37,500 nucleotides of DNA from the NCBI GenBank assembly GCA_030141605.1, contig JAQGDQ010000370.1, forward strand, positions 1 through 37,500. Reading direction: 5' to 3'. The notes under the pieces are model-generated. The model was not told the DNA's origin. It ran no database searches and was given only the letters and a program-made list of their open reading frames with translations. This DNA is from Tubiluchus corallicola (taxonomy: Eukaryota > Priapulida > Priapulimorpha > Priapulimorphida > Tubiluchidae). Position numbers and translations under genes: made by a program. Below, in pieces: positions 22,154-32,704 of the stretch (position 1 is its first letter; every line of letters starts with the position of its first letter).

Positions 22154-22612
22154 TACCGTATTTTCCCGTGTATAAGAGACCCTTTTTTGCTCAGAATTTT
22201 CACTTTAAAAATAGGGGGTCTCTTATACATGGGAGTAAGTCTTTTCAATAAGATGCATAAATTGTGACACTAATGATTTTAAAGAAATAAGTGCTCTACA
22301 ACTGTTTTGCGTGTCGCGTTCGACTATGAAGCGGTTGTAAGCAATACAAGCATCGTGACACAGGCATTATCTCCTCGTTTTCTCTTTTCCTGTTACAGGT
22401 TTGCAGGTACGCACTTTAATATATACCAGTACTCTTTTTCTACAACACATTAACTGGTTTTATTTTGTTTTCAGTACCGCACTGAGTTGAAAAAAGTTGT
22501 ACTTTACCCTCTAAAAATGTCCGTCTGAAAAAACTTTTTTCCAGAATTTTTGCCTAAAAATTGAAGGGGTCTCTTATACACAAGGGTCTCTTATACACGG
22601 GAAAATACGGTA
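22154..22612 (+). mobile_element. pogo/Tc1-type MITE, copy 3
   Basis: 459 bp, TA target duplication within a TATATA run, perfect terminal repeats. It differs from copy 4 (26833) at only a few positions (for example GTGTCGCG versus GTGTGGCG, TTTACC versus TCTACC), which implies recent transposition. No coding capacity. Confidence 0.92.
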
Positions 22613-23618
22613 CATCACTATCACCTTATTCTGCAGCAATGCTGATCATTGTATAAACTAGAACGGAAGCACTAATGTGCTTGGAGACGACATGGCCTTC
22701 TTGCTTATTTCTCATAAAGTGAATGGTTTCCTCGAGAAAATCATGGGAAGCATTTGCACTCAGTAGTCACGAAATCTATTTTTGTAAAAATTTAGAATAT
22801 GCATCATTGGAACAGATCCATTTAGTCGTTAGAATGGAAAGAAATTACACCAACGTAGCAATGTATACGGCTGATTCACTTAACGGTCATATTTGAGGGC
22901 CGTATGGAAAAGTGGAGAATAGGGCTCCGTCTATGGGCTGCATAATGGTCCATAATATATTCACGCAAAATTTCAACTCCCTACAATGAAAACTGCAGTA
23001 TGTGATAGCTTTAAAAGAAAACAACAACAACAACAACATGACCAAAAACTTCGTTTCCGATTCATCAAGTCTTGTAGTAACTGAGCAAGTCTTTCGCACT
23101 AGCTAACCATACTATTTCACAATTAACCATAATATCTCGTAATTAAATTTGCTGTTCGTTTAAACTTAGTTGTAAATTAAAACAGATATCAGTAAATTTT
23201 ACAAACCTTTTTAAGTTGTTGCTTAAAGGAAAGTAGTCATAATGTATATAATAACTCAAAATTGCCCTTGGTTTAAAATACCAAAATGAAAAATATTGTT
23301 GTTTTAGATTTCAGAACATTACAGAACCCCTAATTATGATCTTAGAACTTCAACAATGTTTGCTTCTCAGAAGTGCCTACGGCAGATTTCACTAACGAGA
23401 AACTGTCAGCAGTTGTGAAGCACTCACTAGCTGCACTCCCTAGCCACGAATTCAGTTTCTAAACAAAAATTTAACTGTCATAAATATTATAGCTATTGCA
23501 ATGGGTAATGAAACCTGGAAACCAAATTTTAAACCAGAGGTTAAGTTGAGGTATAATCTCAAAAAGTGTCCTGTTTTCCTTTAATCACTAATTTACAAAC
23601 ATTCTAAATTTGTTCCAG
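22613..23618. other. D intron 2, 3' part
   Basis: Resumes the alignment with E intron 2: ATCACCTTATTCTGCAGCA (22620) against ATCACCTTATTCTACATCA (30560), and the stretch before exon 3 (AAGTGTCCTGTTTTCCTTTAA, 23563) against 31850. No other exon. The minus-strand frame at 22887-23099 is not recognised. Confidence 0.55.
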
Positions 23619-23723
23619 CTCTGGAGCGTGGTCATCACCTACTTCATAGTAATGATTCAATTTCACACGGATTTTGGACCGACATTCCTAAACAGTGGAA
23701 ACAGTTCCGTGTCCACCGGATAA
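23619..23723 (+). CDS. Receptor exon 3 (TM7, TYhhhhhQF), D copy; candidate shared constant exon
   Basis: 34 codons plus TAA, acceptor TGTTCCAG, phase 0. It encodes LWSVVITYFIVMIQFHTDFG followed by PTFLNSGNSSVSTG. TYFIVMIQF is the TYhhhhhQF signature of TM7 that defines the insect GR/animal GRL family. The intron just before it matches the position and phase of the conserved last intron known in GR genes. It completes the D receptor and probably those beginning at A, B and C. Confidence 0.93.
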   Translation, partial: LWSVVITYFIVMIQFHTDFGPTFLNSGNSSVSTG

Positions 23724-23878
23724 CACCAGTTACTCAGCGTTGCCACAGAAACCACAGATTCTTATACGTTAAACATGATTTAGTTATTTTCACATGTTTG
23801 TGTATCTGCACTTGGCTTCATACGCCTTAAGGCATGAAGGCACTTCACAAGGTATCCCTCTGCAAGCTGCATGAGCAT
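23724..23878 (+). other. 3' flank/UTR of receptor D
   Basis: Homologous to 32095-32270 after exon E3 (shared AACACCAGTTACTCAGCGT, TTCACA..TTTACGTG-type sequence and GGTATCCCTCTGCAAGCT). No AATAAA within this stretch; the first downstream is near 24599. Confidence 0.5.
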
Positions 23879-24274
23879 TAGGGGTGAGCATCGAACGCTC
23901 GAATTCGATTCGAACGAGTTTTTTTAGTTCGAACTGGGATTCGAATCCAAAACTATAGACTAGAATATTCAGCACTTCAATCACATTCGTTCTTTATCAC
24001 TAAAACAATTGAAACAACATGCAATTAGCATAATTTAGCTGTGATTTCTGCACGCAACTTTAAACAAATTACTAGTCGTTTTATGGCAGAACAAAATCGA
24101 GTGGTATGCATGATCTTTGTAAGACTAATTTTTACTGGTGGTTCGAAAACTTGTTCGAAAATCTTTCGATCTCAATTCGAATTCGAAACACTGAAGTTCG
24201 GTTGGATTCGAATTCGAAAGTCACAAATTCGGTTCGATTCGAATTCGCTTTCTGGTAGAGAATGCTCACCCCTA
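23879..24274 (+). mobile_element. hAT-like MITE with TAGGGGTGAGC ends, copy A
   Basis: Terminal repeats TAGGGGTGAGCAT / ATGCTCACCCCTA, flanks ATGAGCAT and GTGAGCAT (7 of 8 match) as an 8-bp target duplication. The inside is dense in TTCGAATTCGAA-type strings at both ends. The paralogous flank of E (near 32265-32275) lacks it, giving an empty site. Copy B is at 32705. Confidence 0.85.
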
Positions 24275-24282
24275 GTGAGCAT

Positions 24283-24830
24283 CAACAATGCATGAAGCCA
24301 TGCGAGTTGTCGCCTGCAAACAACGGGTATTTACAGACGCACGAACCGGTATGAAACCATTGAATTCCTGTGAAAGTAGAAGTAATGACCAAAAAGCGCT
24401 TAAATACTGAGTTGTTCATGGTGCACGCAAAAAGGCGAAATTGAGACGGAGTGATGGTGGAACGTCCACAGCGTATTGGAGCCAATAACAAAAGGCAAAG
24501 ACACGGACATCAAAAACGAGTCATTGACTGTGTTTTGTAAGCACGTACATTGGACAGGCTCGATCCTCTTCACCACCAGTGACAATCAAACCAACATCAA
24601 TAAAAGTGCCGTATGCGAGATCAGCGACACAGTCAACCCATAAATAAGCGCATGGGTATCCAATTGGGTATATAATACATGCACGTGTATCTATGTGTAT
24701 ATATGTATGTATAAATATATATATGTAGCCATTAGTACTATTCATTAATCTATTCACCATTCACTATTCTGAAAATCTTCATCAAGATAATTGCGCATAT
24801 GACTAATTCATAATAGTAACATTACTTACA
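24283..24830. other. Distal 3' flank of D, no gene seen
   Basis: 24283-24350 still aligns with 32270-32340 (GGGTATTTACAGACGCACGA). Beyond that the two loci part and I see no feature other than AT-rich ATATAT/GTATGTAT runs at 24690-24726. Confidence 0.45.
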
Positions 24831-25018
24831 GGGTGGTTGACTTTGGTAACTTTTAGTTTTTCGCCACCCTTTCACCAATCACTTGAACACCATTGACTCA
24901 TAATTTATTCATTTAATAACTTTGTCACTTAATATCATATTACCATATTATCGTACCATGCATTGTGTTTGTCTTGTAAAAAAAGGTGATAAATAAAGAT
25001 ACTTACTTACTTACTTAC
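24831..25018 (+). mobile_element. LINE 3' tail with hairpin and (TTAC)n end
   Basis: Stem GGGTGG (24831-24836) / CCACCC (24864-24869) with loop TTGACTTTGGTAAC, AATAAA at 24992 and tail ACTTACTTACTTAC to 25018. Same family as 11331 and 12859 (minus). Confidence 0.75.
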
Positions 25019-25344
25019 TCGATTGCAAAATCACCCCACGTATCTTTTACATCATCTTCGCATTTACTGTTCACTTGTTCTTTCATTACATTTTCTATCC
25101 TATATCCGTATATCCAATATACGAATATCCTACTCATTCGTAATTTATCTGTGCTCCACTCACCACTTATATCTTGCCCTGGTAAGACCCATTTGATGAC
25201 ACACACACAGAGTTTTACACTAAAAAATGTGTTCAGCTGCACCCTCAGCTACATGACTTAAAAAGAACATTTCAGATCTCCGTTACATAGATCTTTAAAG
25301 TTTGTTTTAACACCTATCATGTTGAGCTTGATGGCAATAATAAC
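25019..25344. other. Gene-free stretch
   Basis: No motif recognised in either strand's frames (for example 24986-25261). The TTCTTCTTCTTC run at 25347-25360 is the tail of the minus-strand LINE that follows. Confidence 0.4.
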
Positions 25345-25850
25345 TTTCTTCTTCTTCTTCCCAGCTTTTCCCTATTCGGGGTCGCCGTTGTGAATAAGTC
25401 TTCTCCATGCATTCCTGTTGTTGGCCATCTCTTCATTTATGTTCTTCTCTCTAAGGTCTCCATTAATACATTCAAACCATCTCAGCTTGGGTCGTCCTTT
25501 TCTTCTATTTCCCAGCACTTCCATTTCCATGACCTCCCTTCCCACATAATCTTCCCCAAGTCTTCTTTTCAGGTGGCCAAAGCTCGACCTCTTCCATTCA
25601 ATGTTCCCACATTAAGGGTTCCAATCCTCAGTTTTCGAACTAACTTCTTTGGCATCCATTCTTGATACGGTAGCCCTTGCTTGTCCACAGAGTTAGGTAG
25701 CGATGTATCTGTGGGCCACTTACAGGTGGCGTCCTAGCATTAGATTCACTTCTCTGATTTTGACTCATTCATAAAAAGGTTTTGGCTCAGGTTTTACAGG
25801 CGGATGCCCTTCCTGACCCTAACCCGCTAGCTTGCCCCCCCCCAGTGGTT
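25345..25850 (-). mobile_element. Internally deleted LINE: endonuclease start joined to RT C terminus
   Basis: On the minus strand a 5' segment (GGGTCAGGAAGGGCATCCGC type) is followed by PYQEWMPKKLVRKLRIGTLN with VGTLNGRG, which looks like the start of an APE-type endonuclease domain. Within about 20 codons, in another frame, the reading becomes FGHLKRR..., then GRPKLRWFECINGDL and WRRLIHNGDPE*, the usual C terminus of RTE-like LINE polyproteins. A (GAA)n-type tail follows. Most of the endonuclease and the reverse transcriptase are missing. Confidence 0.75.
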
Positions 25851-26832
25851 AGGTTGGTCATAATAACTTTCGCTTCATCTATTCTGCAGTTCCCAACATA
25901 CATTTGTCTTTGGAAGTTTTTGTTTTCTAAGAATCTCAATTTTGTCATAGTCTCTATCTTGGCTTTAAGTTCCTTTTCTAGAAATAAATGAATTTCATTT
26001 TTTACATAGATTTCAAGCTAGATTTAGTTATTGAATTTATATTCACTGTGTTTGTATCAATATTATATTTATTTCTAATTTCTAAATACCTATATTTTTT
26101 ATTATTACTAATTGCACTTGTAAGACTTTTTTGGTTAATCTTTCAACATCTGAGTTCATAAGCAAATGATAAATGTATAAATGATTAATTCATATCTAGC
26201 TGTTATTTTAAACTAAATTTAAGTTTTTTAAAGTAATTAGAGGATATACATACGTTATTAGCCCCAAATCATGAGCAATTGTAAACAGATAACGACAATA
26301 TCGTTTTAATTTATTCATTAGCAAATGATAAATGTACATTAATTTTTTTATAGCCCAACCTACAAATCATTGGCAAGGTTTTCGCTTCACTTAACGTGCC
26401 CCAATTACACGTACTTATTTAGATGTATGCACAGGCCGGAGGCACAAATCAGCTTATTTAGACTGTTTACTTCACGCTTTATAATATAAAAAATAATAAA
26501 ATGTGTCTATATAAAAAATGTTTGTTGCAGTGTATGTCACGTTCTTTAAGTGAAAGCCTATTCGCCTCAAATCCTAAAATGGCGGAGACTTACCGGGCCA
26601 CTGCCTTGAGATATATCACACATCATCTTTAATATTGAACCGTGTTAAAATCTTACGGTAGCTATTCTTGCAATTAAGAAGTCTGAAACTTCACATTTTG
26701 TGTCTCTTCTTATTCCTTTTGAACAAGTACGTTTTTAAAAGTGGCAGTGAACACGAGAGAGGGGAGAAGTGCAAATAAATCGTCACCCTCTAGACCGCAA
26801 AATAGTCTAGCCCTGACCATAGCATTAGATAT
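25851..26832. other. Gene-free AT-rich stretch before MITE copy 4
   Basis: A 20-bp string with GCAAATGATAAATGTA occurs twice (26163 and 26321). No exon, RNA gene or clear transposon end is visible. Confidence 0.4.
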
Positions 26833-27291
26833 TACCGTATTTTCCCGTGTATAAGAGACCCTTTTTTGCTCAGAATTTTCACTTTAAAAATAGGGGGTCT
26901 CTTATACATGGGAGTAAGTCTTTTCAATAAGATGCATAAATTGTGACACTAATGATTTTAAAGAAATAAGTGCTCTACAACTGTTTTGCGTGTGGCGTTC
27001 GACTATGAAGCGGTTGTAAGCAATACAAGCATCGTGACACAGGCATTATCTCCTCGTTTTCTCTTTTCCTGTTACAGGTTTGCAGGTACGCACTTTAATA
27101 TATACCAGTACTCTTTTTCTACAACACATTAACTGGTTTTATTTTGTTTTCAGTACCGCACTGAGTTGAAAAAAGTTGTACTCTACCCTCTAAAAATGTC
27201 CGTCTGAAAAAACTTTTTTCCAGAATTTTTGCCTAAAAATTGAAGGGGTCTCTTATACACAAGGGTCTCTTATACACGGGAAAATACGGTA
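26833..27291 (+). mobile_element. pogo/Tc1-type MITE, copy 4
   Basis: 459 bp, TA-flanked, perfect terminal repeats, near-identical to copy 3 at 22154. Sub-terminal repeats GGGTCTCTTATACA lie inside each end. Confidence 0.92.
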
Positions 27292-28245
27292 ATCTCAATT
27301 TTCCTCCACCAAAAATGCTTATCCTCTTACAGAACACTCCCTGCACTAGTAGAAAAAATTATAGTCAGTTATACAGCTACGAAGACAGGAACAAAAGGCG
27401 GATTAAAGAAAAATGGGTTCCTCTAAGTAGATGACTAGTGCTAGGAGTCTAAACGAGTCCTGTCAACGTTCTTCTTCAAGTAGATCAAATGCAAGTAAAC
27501 AACGGAAGCAACGTTTTGGTAACAACTGAACAGATAAAGGACAGGACAAGAAAGGTTGGATTTAAAAGCCAAAGTTCCAGAATAAAAACATGAGGAGCAT
27601 CAATAAAACTTGTACAACCCCAAACTGGCGGCATTGAGGAACTGATGATGAAAAGTCATGACAGCTTCCATTAAAGAACCAACAAAAAAGGCTTAACATG
27701 GCAGGAGACTCAGTAAGCAAGAGATTGCACAGAAGGATCCAAACTAGATTTGTTCAGACCGACAATTTGATGCGATATCTGTTAGGTGGGTTAAATATGA
27801 ATCCAGGTGATAAAAATTGCATCCATCTCAAGAATTAACAATAGCATCAGATTTTTATTTAGTTGGCCAATTATTTACACGTGGGAAGAACAGGGAGCAG
27901 GAAAACCAATATTAGCTATTACTTACGCCTCGTTTATGACACAACTTCAATGCAAGCCCACGTGTTGTATTGTGAATGTGTTCTTTATCAACAAGTGAAA
28001 AGTATAATGGAGATAGGCTAATGGCGAAGAATCATTGTGCAGTTATTATGACAAACCTACAGGTTGCATGTTTACGTACAAGCTATAGATGGAGATGTTT
28101 GCATTAGGAACTAGAGCATGCTATTCAGTAATGTGAAGTCATTTAGATATCTGTCAAGCTTGTTTGTGTATTTCGTGGGCAGACCATACAATCCGATGCG
28201 CACCTTTCTCAAACAGATGTATGACCGAAAACGCTTAGACAGTGT
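27292..28245. other. 5' flank of exon E, paralogous to the D flank
   Basis: Aligns from about 27430 with 16080 onward (see the D flank). It lacks the (ATTGT)n array. No promoter element assigned. Confidence 0.7.
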
Positions 28246-28579
28246 AACAGTTTTACCTCGAGGATCAAGAGTTTGTTGAATCAGCTTTATCTCGAGGATC
28301 TATAGTTTGTTGCAACAGTTTATCTCGAGGATCAAGAGTTTGTTGCAACAGTTTATCTCCAGGATCAAGAGTTTGTTGCAGCAGTTTTATCTCGAGGATC
28401 AAGAGTTTGTTGCAACAGTTTTATCTCCAGGATCAAGAGTTTGTTGCAGCAGTTTTATCTCCAGGATCAAGAGTTTGTTGCAACAGTTTATCTCCAGGAT
28501 CAAGAGTTTGTTGCAGCAGTTTTATCTCCAGGATCAAGAGTTTGTTGCAACAGTTTTATCTCCAGGATCAAGAGTTTGT
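28246..28579. repeat. 33-34 bp minisatellite, ten copies, just upstream of exon E
   Basis: Ten direct copies of a unit with core TTTATCTCCAGGATCAAGAG followed by TTTGTTGCAACAG. The D flank has a single copy (17521-17552, TTTATCTCGAGGATCACGAG), so the array expanded after the duplication. It is open in several frames and produces an in-frame N-terminal extension of the E reading frame (from 28407), which I exclude from the protein. Confidence 0.95.
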
Positions 28580-28640
28580 ATCACACAGCAGCAATTATAA
28601 TTGTTACCGAAAAGAAATATTGTTCCTCTCGAACAGAACA

Positions 28641-29768
28641 ATGGCTAGGAACAAGATAAAATGTTGCACTGAAAATTCTACCGCGTCAAATGTTGAAAAT
28701 GCCGATGTGACTGACGTAACTGTTGGAAATGCCAACGTTAGCCCAGCTTTAAAAATTTTTCTTATCAATTGCAATGTGCTTAATTGGTTTTCTAAGCCAC
28801 TCGGCTTGTGGCCCGTCAGTGTGATGCCACACTACAAAAATAATATTGAGCTGATTGTAAAGAAAAAGAGTGCTATATACGTGTACTCAGTTTTACTTTT
28901 AGCACTGGAGTGGCTAAATTTTGCAAGGTTCTTTTATATGTTGTTTGGCGAAATGAAAGGATTAGAGATATATTTGATATTGTTTGCCGGAACAATGATT
29001 ATCTCTGTGCTGTTTTCTGCTACCGTTGCAACGATTCGCTTTTCAAAGATGAACAGTGTAGTAAGCCTATTAGACGGCATGTGGAAAGTTTCCGCAGTTC
29101 TTTCCGGAAATTTCCGGAACTTACGCAGGGATTCTAACTTTTCCATCGCAGCGTGTATAAGTTTCACCACTTTCGTAATATCTACTTATACATTTATGGC
29201 ATTACAATTCTTTGATAAGGATTACATGTTCTTGAACATGTTTTCAACCCCGCTAAAATACGAACATTTTGAAAGCCAAGTACTTTGGAAGATCGTGGTG
29301 AGTTTTACTATATTTGTCAGCTGCGTAGTGTTTTTACCGTGTATAGAACCCTTGTTGTTGTTCATCGTAATAAGTCGTCAGTTGGGAAGAGAATTTCAGT
29401 TTATATGCAGCATCTTAAAAGTGAAAGTATTTGAAAAGAAGTCAAAAAGTCAGAAACTGATGAAAGCTAATGATGATGCAAAACCGTCAAATCCTAAAAG
29501 GATGACCATTCAGGAACTCCGACTTTGCCATCAAGAACTTTGCCAACTGGTGCATCAGGCAGACGAAATTTTCAAATACATTTTCTTCATCTGTTACGTT
29601 CTGTGCTTTGCTGTTACTTTTGGTTTTCTTTTTGTGATTCTGACAGCGCATGACGAAGACACTGAAACTCCATTTGCCATTGTACCAGCGTTCATTGTTC
29701 CAGCAGCAGTGTTTTTGATATCCTACGTTTGCGCGGTGACTTACTTCGCTTCAGCAATCCACGAAAAG
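28641..29768 (+). CDS. Gustatory-receptor-like gene E, exon 1 (TM1-TM6)
   Basis: 376 codons from ATG at 28641 to a phase-0 donor AAG|GTGAGA. I chose this ATG because the protein then aligns with D from its first residues (MARNKIKC versus MNTNKIRI); the longer frame starting at 28407 only adds minisatellite. GLWP at 55-58, TM1 about 78-100, TM2 109-131, LRRDSN at 161-166, TM3 168-190, TM4 216-244, ISRQLGREF at 244-252, TIQELRLCHQELCQLVHQAD (289-308), TM5 313-335, TM6 344-370. With its own exons 2 and 3 it gives 461 residues. It is a recent duplicate of D. Beyond the donor the frame runs into CT repeat. Confidence 0.9.
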
Positions 29769-29786
29769 GTGAGAAGAAGAACAGCT

Positions 29787-29836
29787 ATCTCTCTCTCTCT
29801 CTCTTGCTTTCTTTCTCTCTCCCTCTCTCTCTCTCT

Positions 29837-29884
<48 letters not shown>

Positions 29885-29900
29885 TGCTTTCTTTCTCTCC

Positions 29901-29950
<50 letters not shown>

Positions 29951-30085
29951 CCTCCCTCCTTCCCCCCTCTCTCTCTCCCTCCCTTTCTAAAAAGATGTTG
30001 AGTGAATGAAAAGAAACTGTCTGTCTGTCTGTCTTTCTCTCTCCTACATACTCACTTGCTCTCTCTCTCTCTCTCTCTTTCTCTT
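29787..30085. repeat. CT-rich tract filling most of E intron 1
   Basis: CT runs with TTGCTTTCTTT interruptions (two similar blocks, near 29801 and 29881), a (GTCT)n patch near 30020-30034 and more CT to 30077. E intron 1 is only 470 bp (29769-30238) against 2028 bp in D. Confidence 0.9.
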
Positions 30086-30238
30086 CCCATGCTCCTCTCC
30101 ACATGTGATCTTAAATCACGATGTGATTCATATGTGACCACATGATTCCTCGATTTCATATATACTGACCATCAATAAGAAATCATGACCTTATATTTGA
30201 ACAACAAACCATGGCAGTACAAATCCATTCATTTATAG

Positions 30239-30391
30239 ATACACGAACCGCTGGAAGTACTCCATGAACTCAGAGACCTCTGTGCATCAGAGCAGCAAGA
30301 AAGACTTGTCTGGCTCATGAAATTATCCACAAACTCGACAGGTTTCACAGCCGGAGGATATTTCCTCATTTCCCGTCCGCTTACACTAACG
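30239..30391 (+). CDS. Receptor exon 2, E copy
   Basis: 51 codons, acceptor TTTATAG, donor GTAAGT, phase 0 at both ends. It differs from the D copy at only a few bases and at one residue I can see (DLCASEQQ versus DLSASEQQ). It encodes the cytoplasmic TM6-TM7 linker. Confidence 0.92.
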
Positions 30392-30627
30392 GTAAGTTGT
30401 TTAAGATGGCTCTAAATGCACACTTTTAATGGTACGAAGTATTTCGAGATTCCTACAGTCGATTCAATATCATTCCTTATGATTCGTCAGGAATTTAAAA
30501 CAAGAACCAATCAAAACTGCAGTAAACAGCAACGTACACGCAATTTGTACCACATGATGTCATCACCTTATTCTACATCAGTGCTAAGCTTTTGAATAAA
30601 CTAGAATGGAAGCACTAATGTGCATGT
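30392..30627. other. E intron 2, 5' part
   Basis: Aligns with D intron 2 on both sides of D's extra insertion (20904-21060 and 22613-22680), so the D-specific 1.5 kb at 21060-22612 is an insertion or was lost in E. Confidence 0.65.
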
Positions 30628-31490
30628 TGTGTTTGATAAATTAAATGCAGTACTTGTGCCCGAAAACCTTAATATTAGCTGCCTTAGGAACTAATGATCT
30701 GTTGAAGTTGTTATTATTCGGAAAAGATGAATTTAACTATGTTGCTAACTGTAAAATAATTCAATGCATACATGACTTTATATTACGTAGTAAACGCTTC
30801 CAGTAGTTTCTATCTGATACGAAATGCATCAGTTTTAAATATTCGTACATTAATATTTTCTAACCGTCATTTTCTACTAATGTCTAATGTAATCTTGTAG
30901 TAAAACTTGTCAGCTTGTGTAGTTATAGTCAATTCTTACTGTAAATGTTACTAATGTCTAATGTAATCTTGTAGTAAAACCTGTCAGCTTGTGTAGCTGT
31001 AGTCTATTCTTACTGTAAATGTTACTAATGTCTAATGTGATCTTGCAGTAAAACTTGTCAGCTTGTGTAGGTAGAGTCAATTCTTACTGTAAATGTTACT
31101 AATGTCTAATGTAATCTTGTAGTAAAACTTGTCAGCTTGTGTAGTTATAGTCTATTCTTACTGTAAATGTTACTAATGTCTAATATAATCTTGTAGTAAA
31201 ACTTTTCAGCTTGTGTAGTTATAATAGTCTATTCTTACTGTAAATGTTACTAATGTCTAATATAATCTTGTAGTAAAACTTTTCAGCTTGTGTAGTTATA
31301 ATAGTCTATTCTTACTGTAAATGTTACTAATGTCTAATACAATCTTGTAGTAAAACTAGTCATCTTGGGTAGTTATAGTCTATTCTTAGTGTAAATGTTT
31401 TTGTAAATAGTGTATAAGGTCTGTTGTGGTGAGGATCCTAAATCATGTTGTTCAAACTGTCTGATCCAATCCTATAATAAATTATGTTTA
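30628..31490 (+). mobile_element. LINE 3' fragment, copy 2, with expanded 3' UTR
   Basis: Begins at VVFDKLN..VLVPENLNI and continues as in copy 1 (2474-2872), including GGTGAGGATCCTAAATCATG near the end. Only the last codons of the polyprotein remain and the frame has small indels. Its 3' UTR contains a seven-copy array where copy 1 has a single unit. Confidence 0.82.
30875..31399. repeat. 74-77 bp minisatellite, seven copies, inside LINE copy 2
   Basis: Units start near 30875, 30949, 31023, 31097, 31171, 31248 and 31325, each containing TACTAATGTCTAATGTAATC and CAGCTTGTGTAGTTATAGTC. The corresponding sequence in copy 1 (2717-2789) occurs once. Confidence 0.95.
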
Positions 31491-31989
31491 AACTAATGTA
31501 CATGGATCAGACACGCCCTATTTGCCTAATTCTTGTAAACTAAACGGTTCCATGAGAAAATCGCAGAACGCATTTACACGAATCATGGATCTATTTTTTC
31601 CTAAAAATTTAGAATACGCATTGTAGGGGCAGATCCATTCCTGACATACAGCAATGACATACTGTGTGAAATACCTACGAAAGGTTTCTGCTATTGGAAA
31701 ATTCTATCCAGTTGTGATGGCACTACTAGCTGCACTCACTAACAACGAATTAAGTTTCTCAGCTAAATATAAATATAGCTATTACAACGGGTAATAAAAT
31801 CTAGGTACTAAATTTTAAACTAGTGGTCAAGTTAAGGTATAATCTCAAAAAGTGTCCTGTTTTCCTTTAATCATGAATTTACAGACATTCTAAATTTGTT
31901 CCAGCTCTGGAGCGTGGTCATTGCATTATCTCAAAAGTGTCCTGTTTTCCTTTAAACAGGAATTTATGAACATTCTAAATTTGTTCCAG
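31491..31989. other. E intron 2, 3' part, with duplicated acceptor region
   Basis: Aligns with D intron 2 (AAGTGTCCTGTTTTCCTTTAA). A segment of about 80 bp containing the branch region, acceptor and first codons of exon 3 is present twice; the first copy (acceptor at 31904, LWSVVI until about 31922) then breaks into intron sequence. The second is the complete exon. Confidence 0.7.
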
Positions 31990-32094
31990 CTCTGGAGTGT
32001 GGTCATCACCTATTTCATAGTAATGATTCAGTTTCACACGGATTTTGGACCGACATTCGTAAACAGTGGAAACAGTTCCGTGTCCACCGGATAA
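31990..32094 (+). CDS. Receptor exon 3 (TM7, TYhhhhhQF), E copy
   Basis: 34 codons plus TAA, acceptor TGTTCCAG, phase 0. LWSVVITYFIVMIQFHTDFG, then PTFVNSGNSS (V where D has L). It completes receptor E. Confidence 0.93.
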   Translation, partial: LWSVVITYFIVMIQFHTDFGPTFVNSGNSSVSTG

Positions 32095-32704
32095 CACCAG
32101 TTACTCAGCGTGGCCAGGATATCCCAATAAGGCACTACTGAATAACGCGGTTTCCTATACATTCAACAAGATTCACTTGTTTTTACACAACTTTACGTGT
32201 TTTTCCGTCTGCGCATGGCTTCAGGTATTTCACACAACTACACCAGGTATCCCTTTGCAAGCTCAATGAGCTTTAACAATGTATGAAGCCAAGTGAGTTA
32301 TTGCTCGCAGACGCCGGGTATTTACAGACGCACGAGCAGGCTGAAGAAAATATGTGGTGCTATTATAGGTCACCTCGGGCCATTGCTGCCGGCCACCTGT
32401 CCTAATATGACCTTTGTACGACAACATACGCGTTTGTACCTTTGTGTGGGTTTTCCTGGCGTTTGAAATGTTGCTAAATACTTAGCTAGTTAGCCCAGCA
32501 GCCGTTATAATAGCGAGCAGAAATACCAGTAAAGATTATGCAGTTGTTGAGTTGATAGAACTGTTAAAATATTCAGGTTTCAACAGTTGAAAAAATAAGC
32601 AACTTGTGTATCAGCAAGCTGTGATTTCAGTAAAGTACTATAAGGCCATAATAAAAAAATTAAAGCTTAAGTAGTGACCAAAAAAGTTTAAACAACTTAA
32701 GTAC
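32095..32704. other. 3' flank of receptor E
   Basis: Homologous to the D 3' flank until about 32340; the site matching the MITE insertion in D is uninterrupted here (GCTCAATGAGCTTTAACAA, 32261-32279). The remainder to 32704 holds nothing I recognise. Confidence 0.55.

Noticed and set aside
28246-28640. N-terminal extension of receptor E from 28407, and a possible CRISPR-like array
   Set aside because: The units are contiguous minisatellite without unique spacers, and the D paralogue starts where 28641 does.
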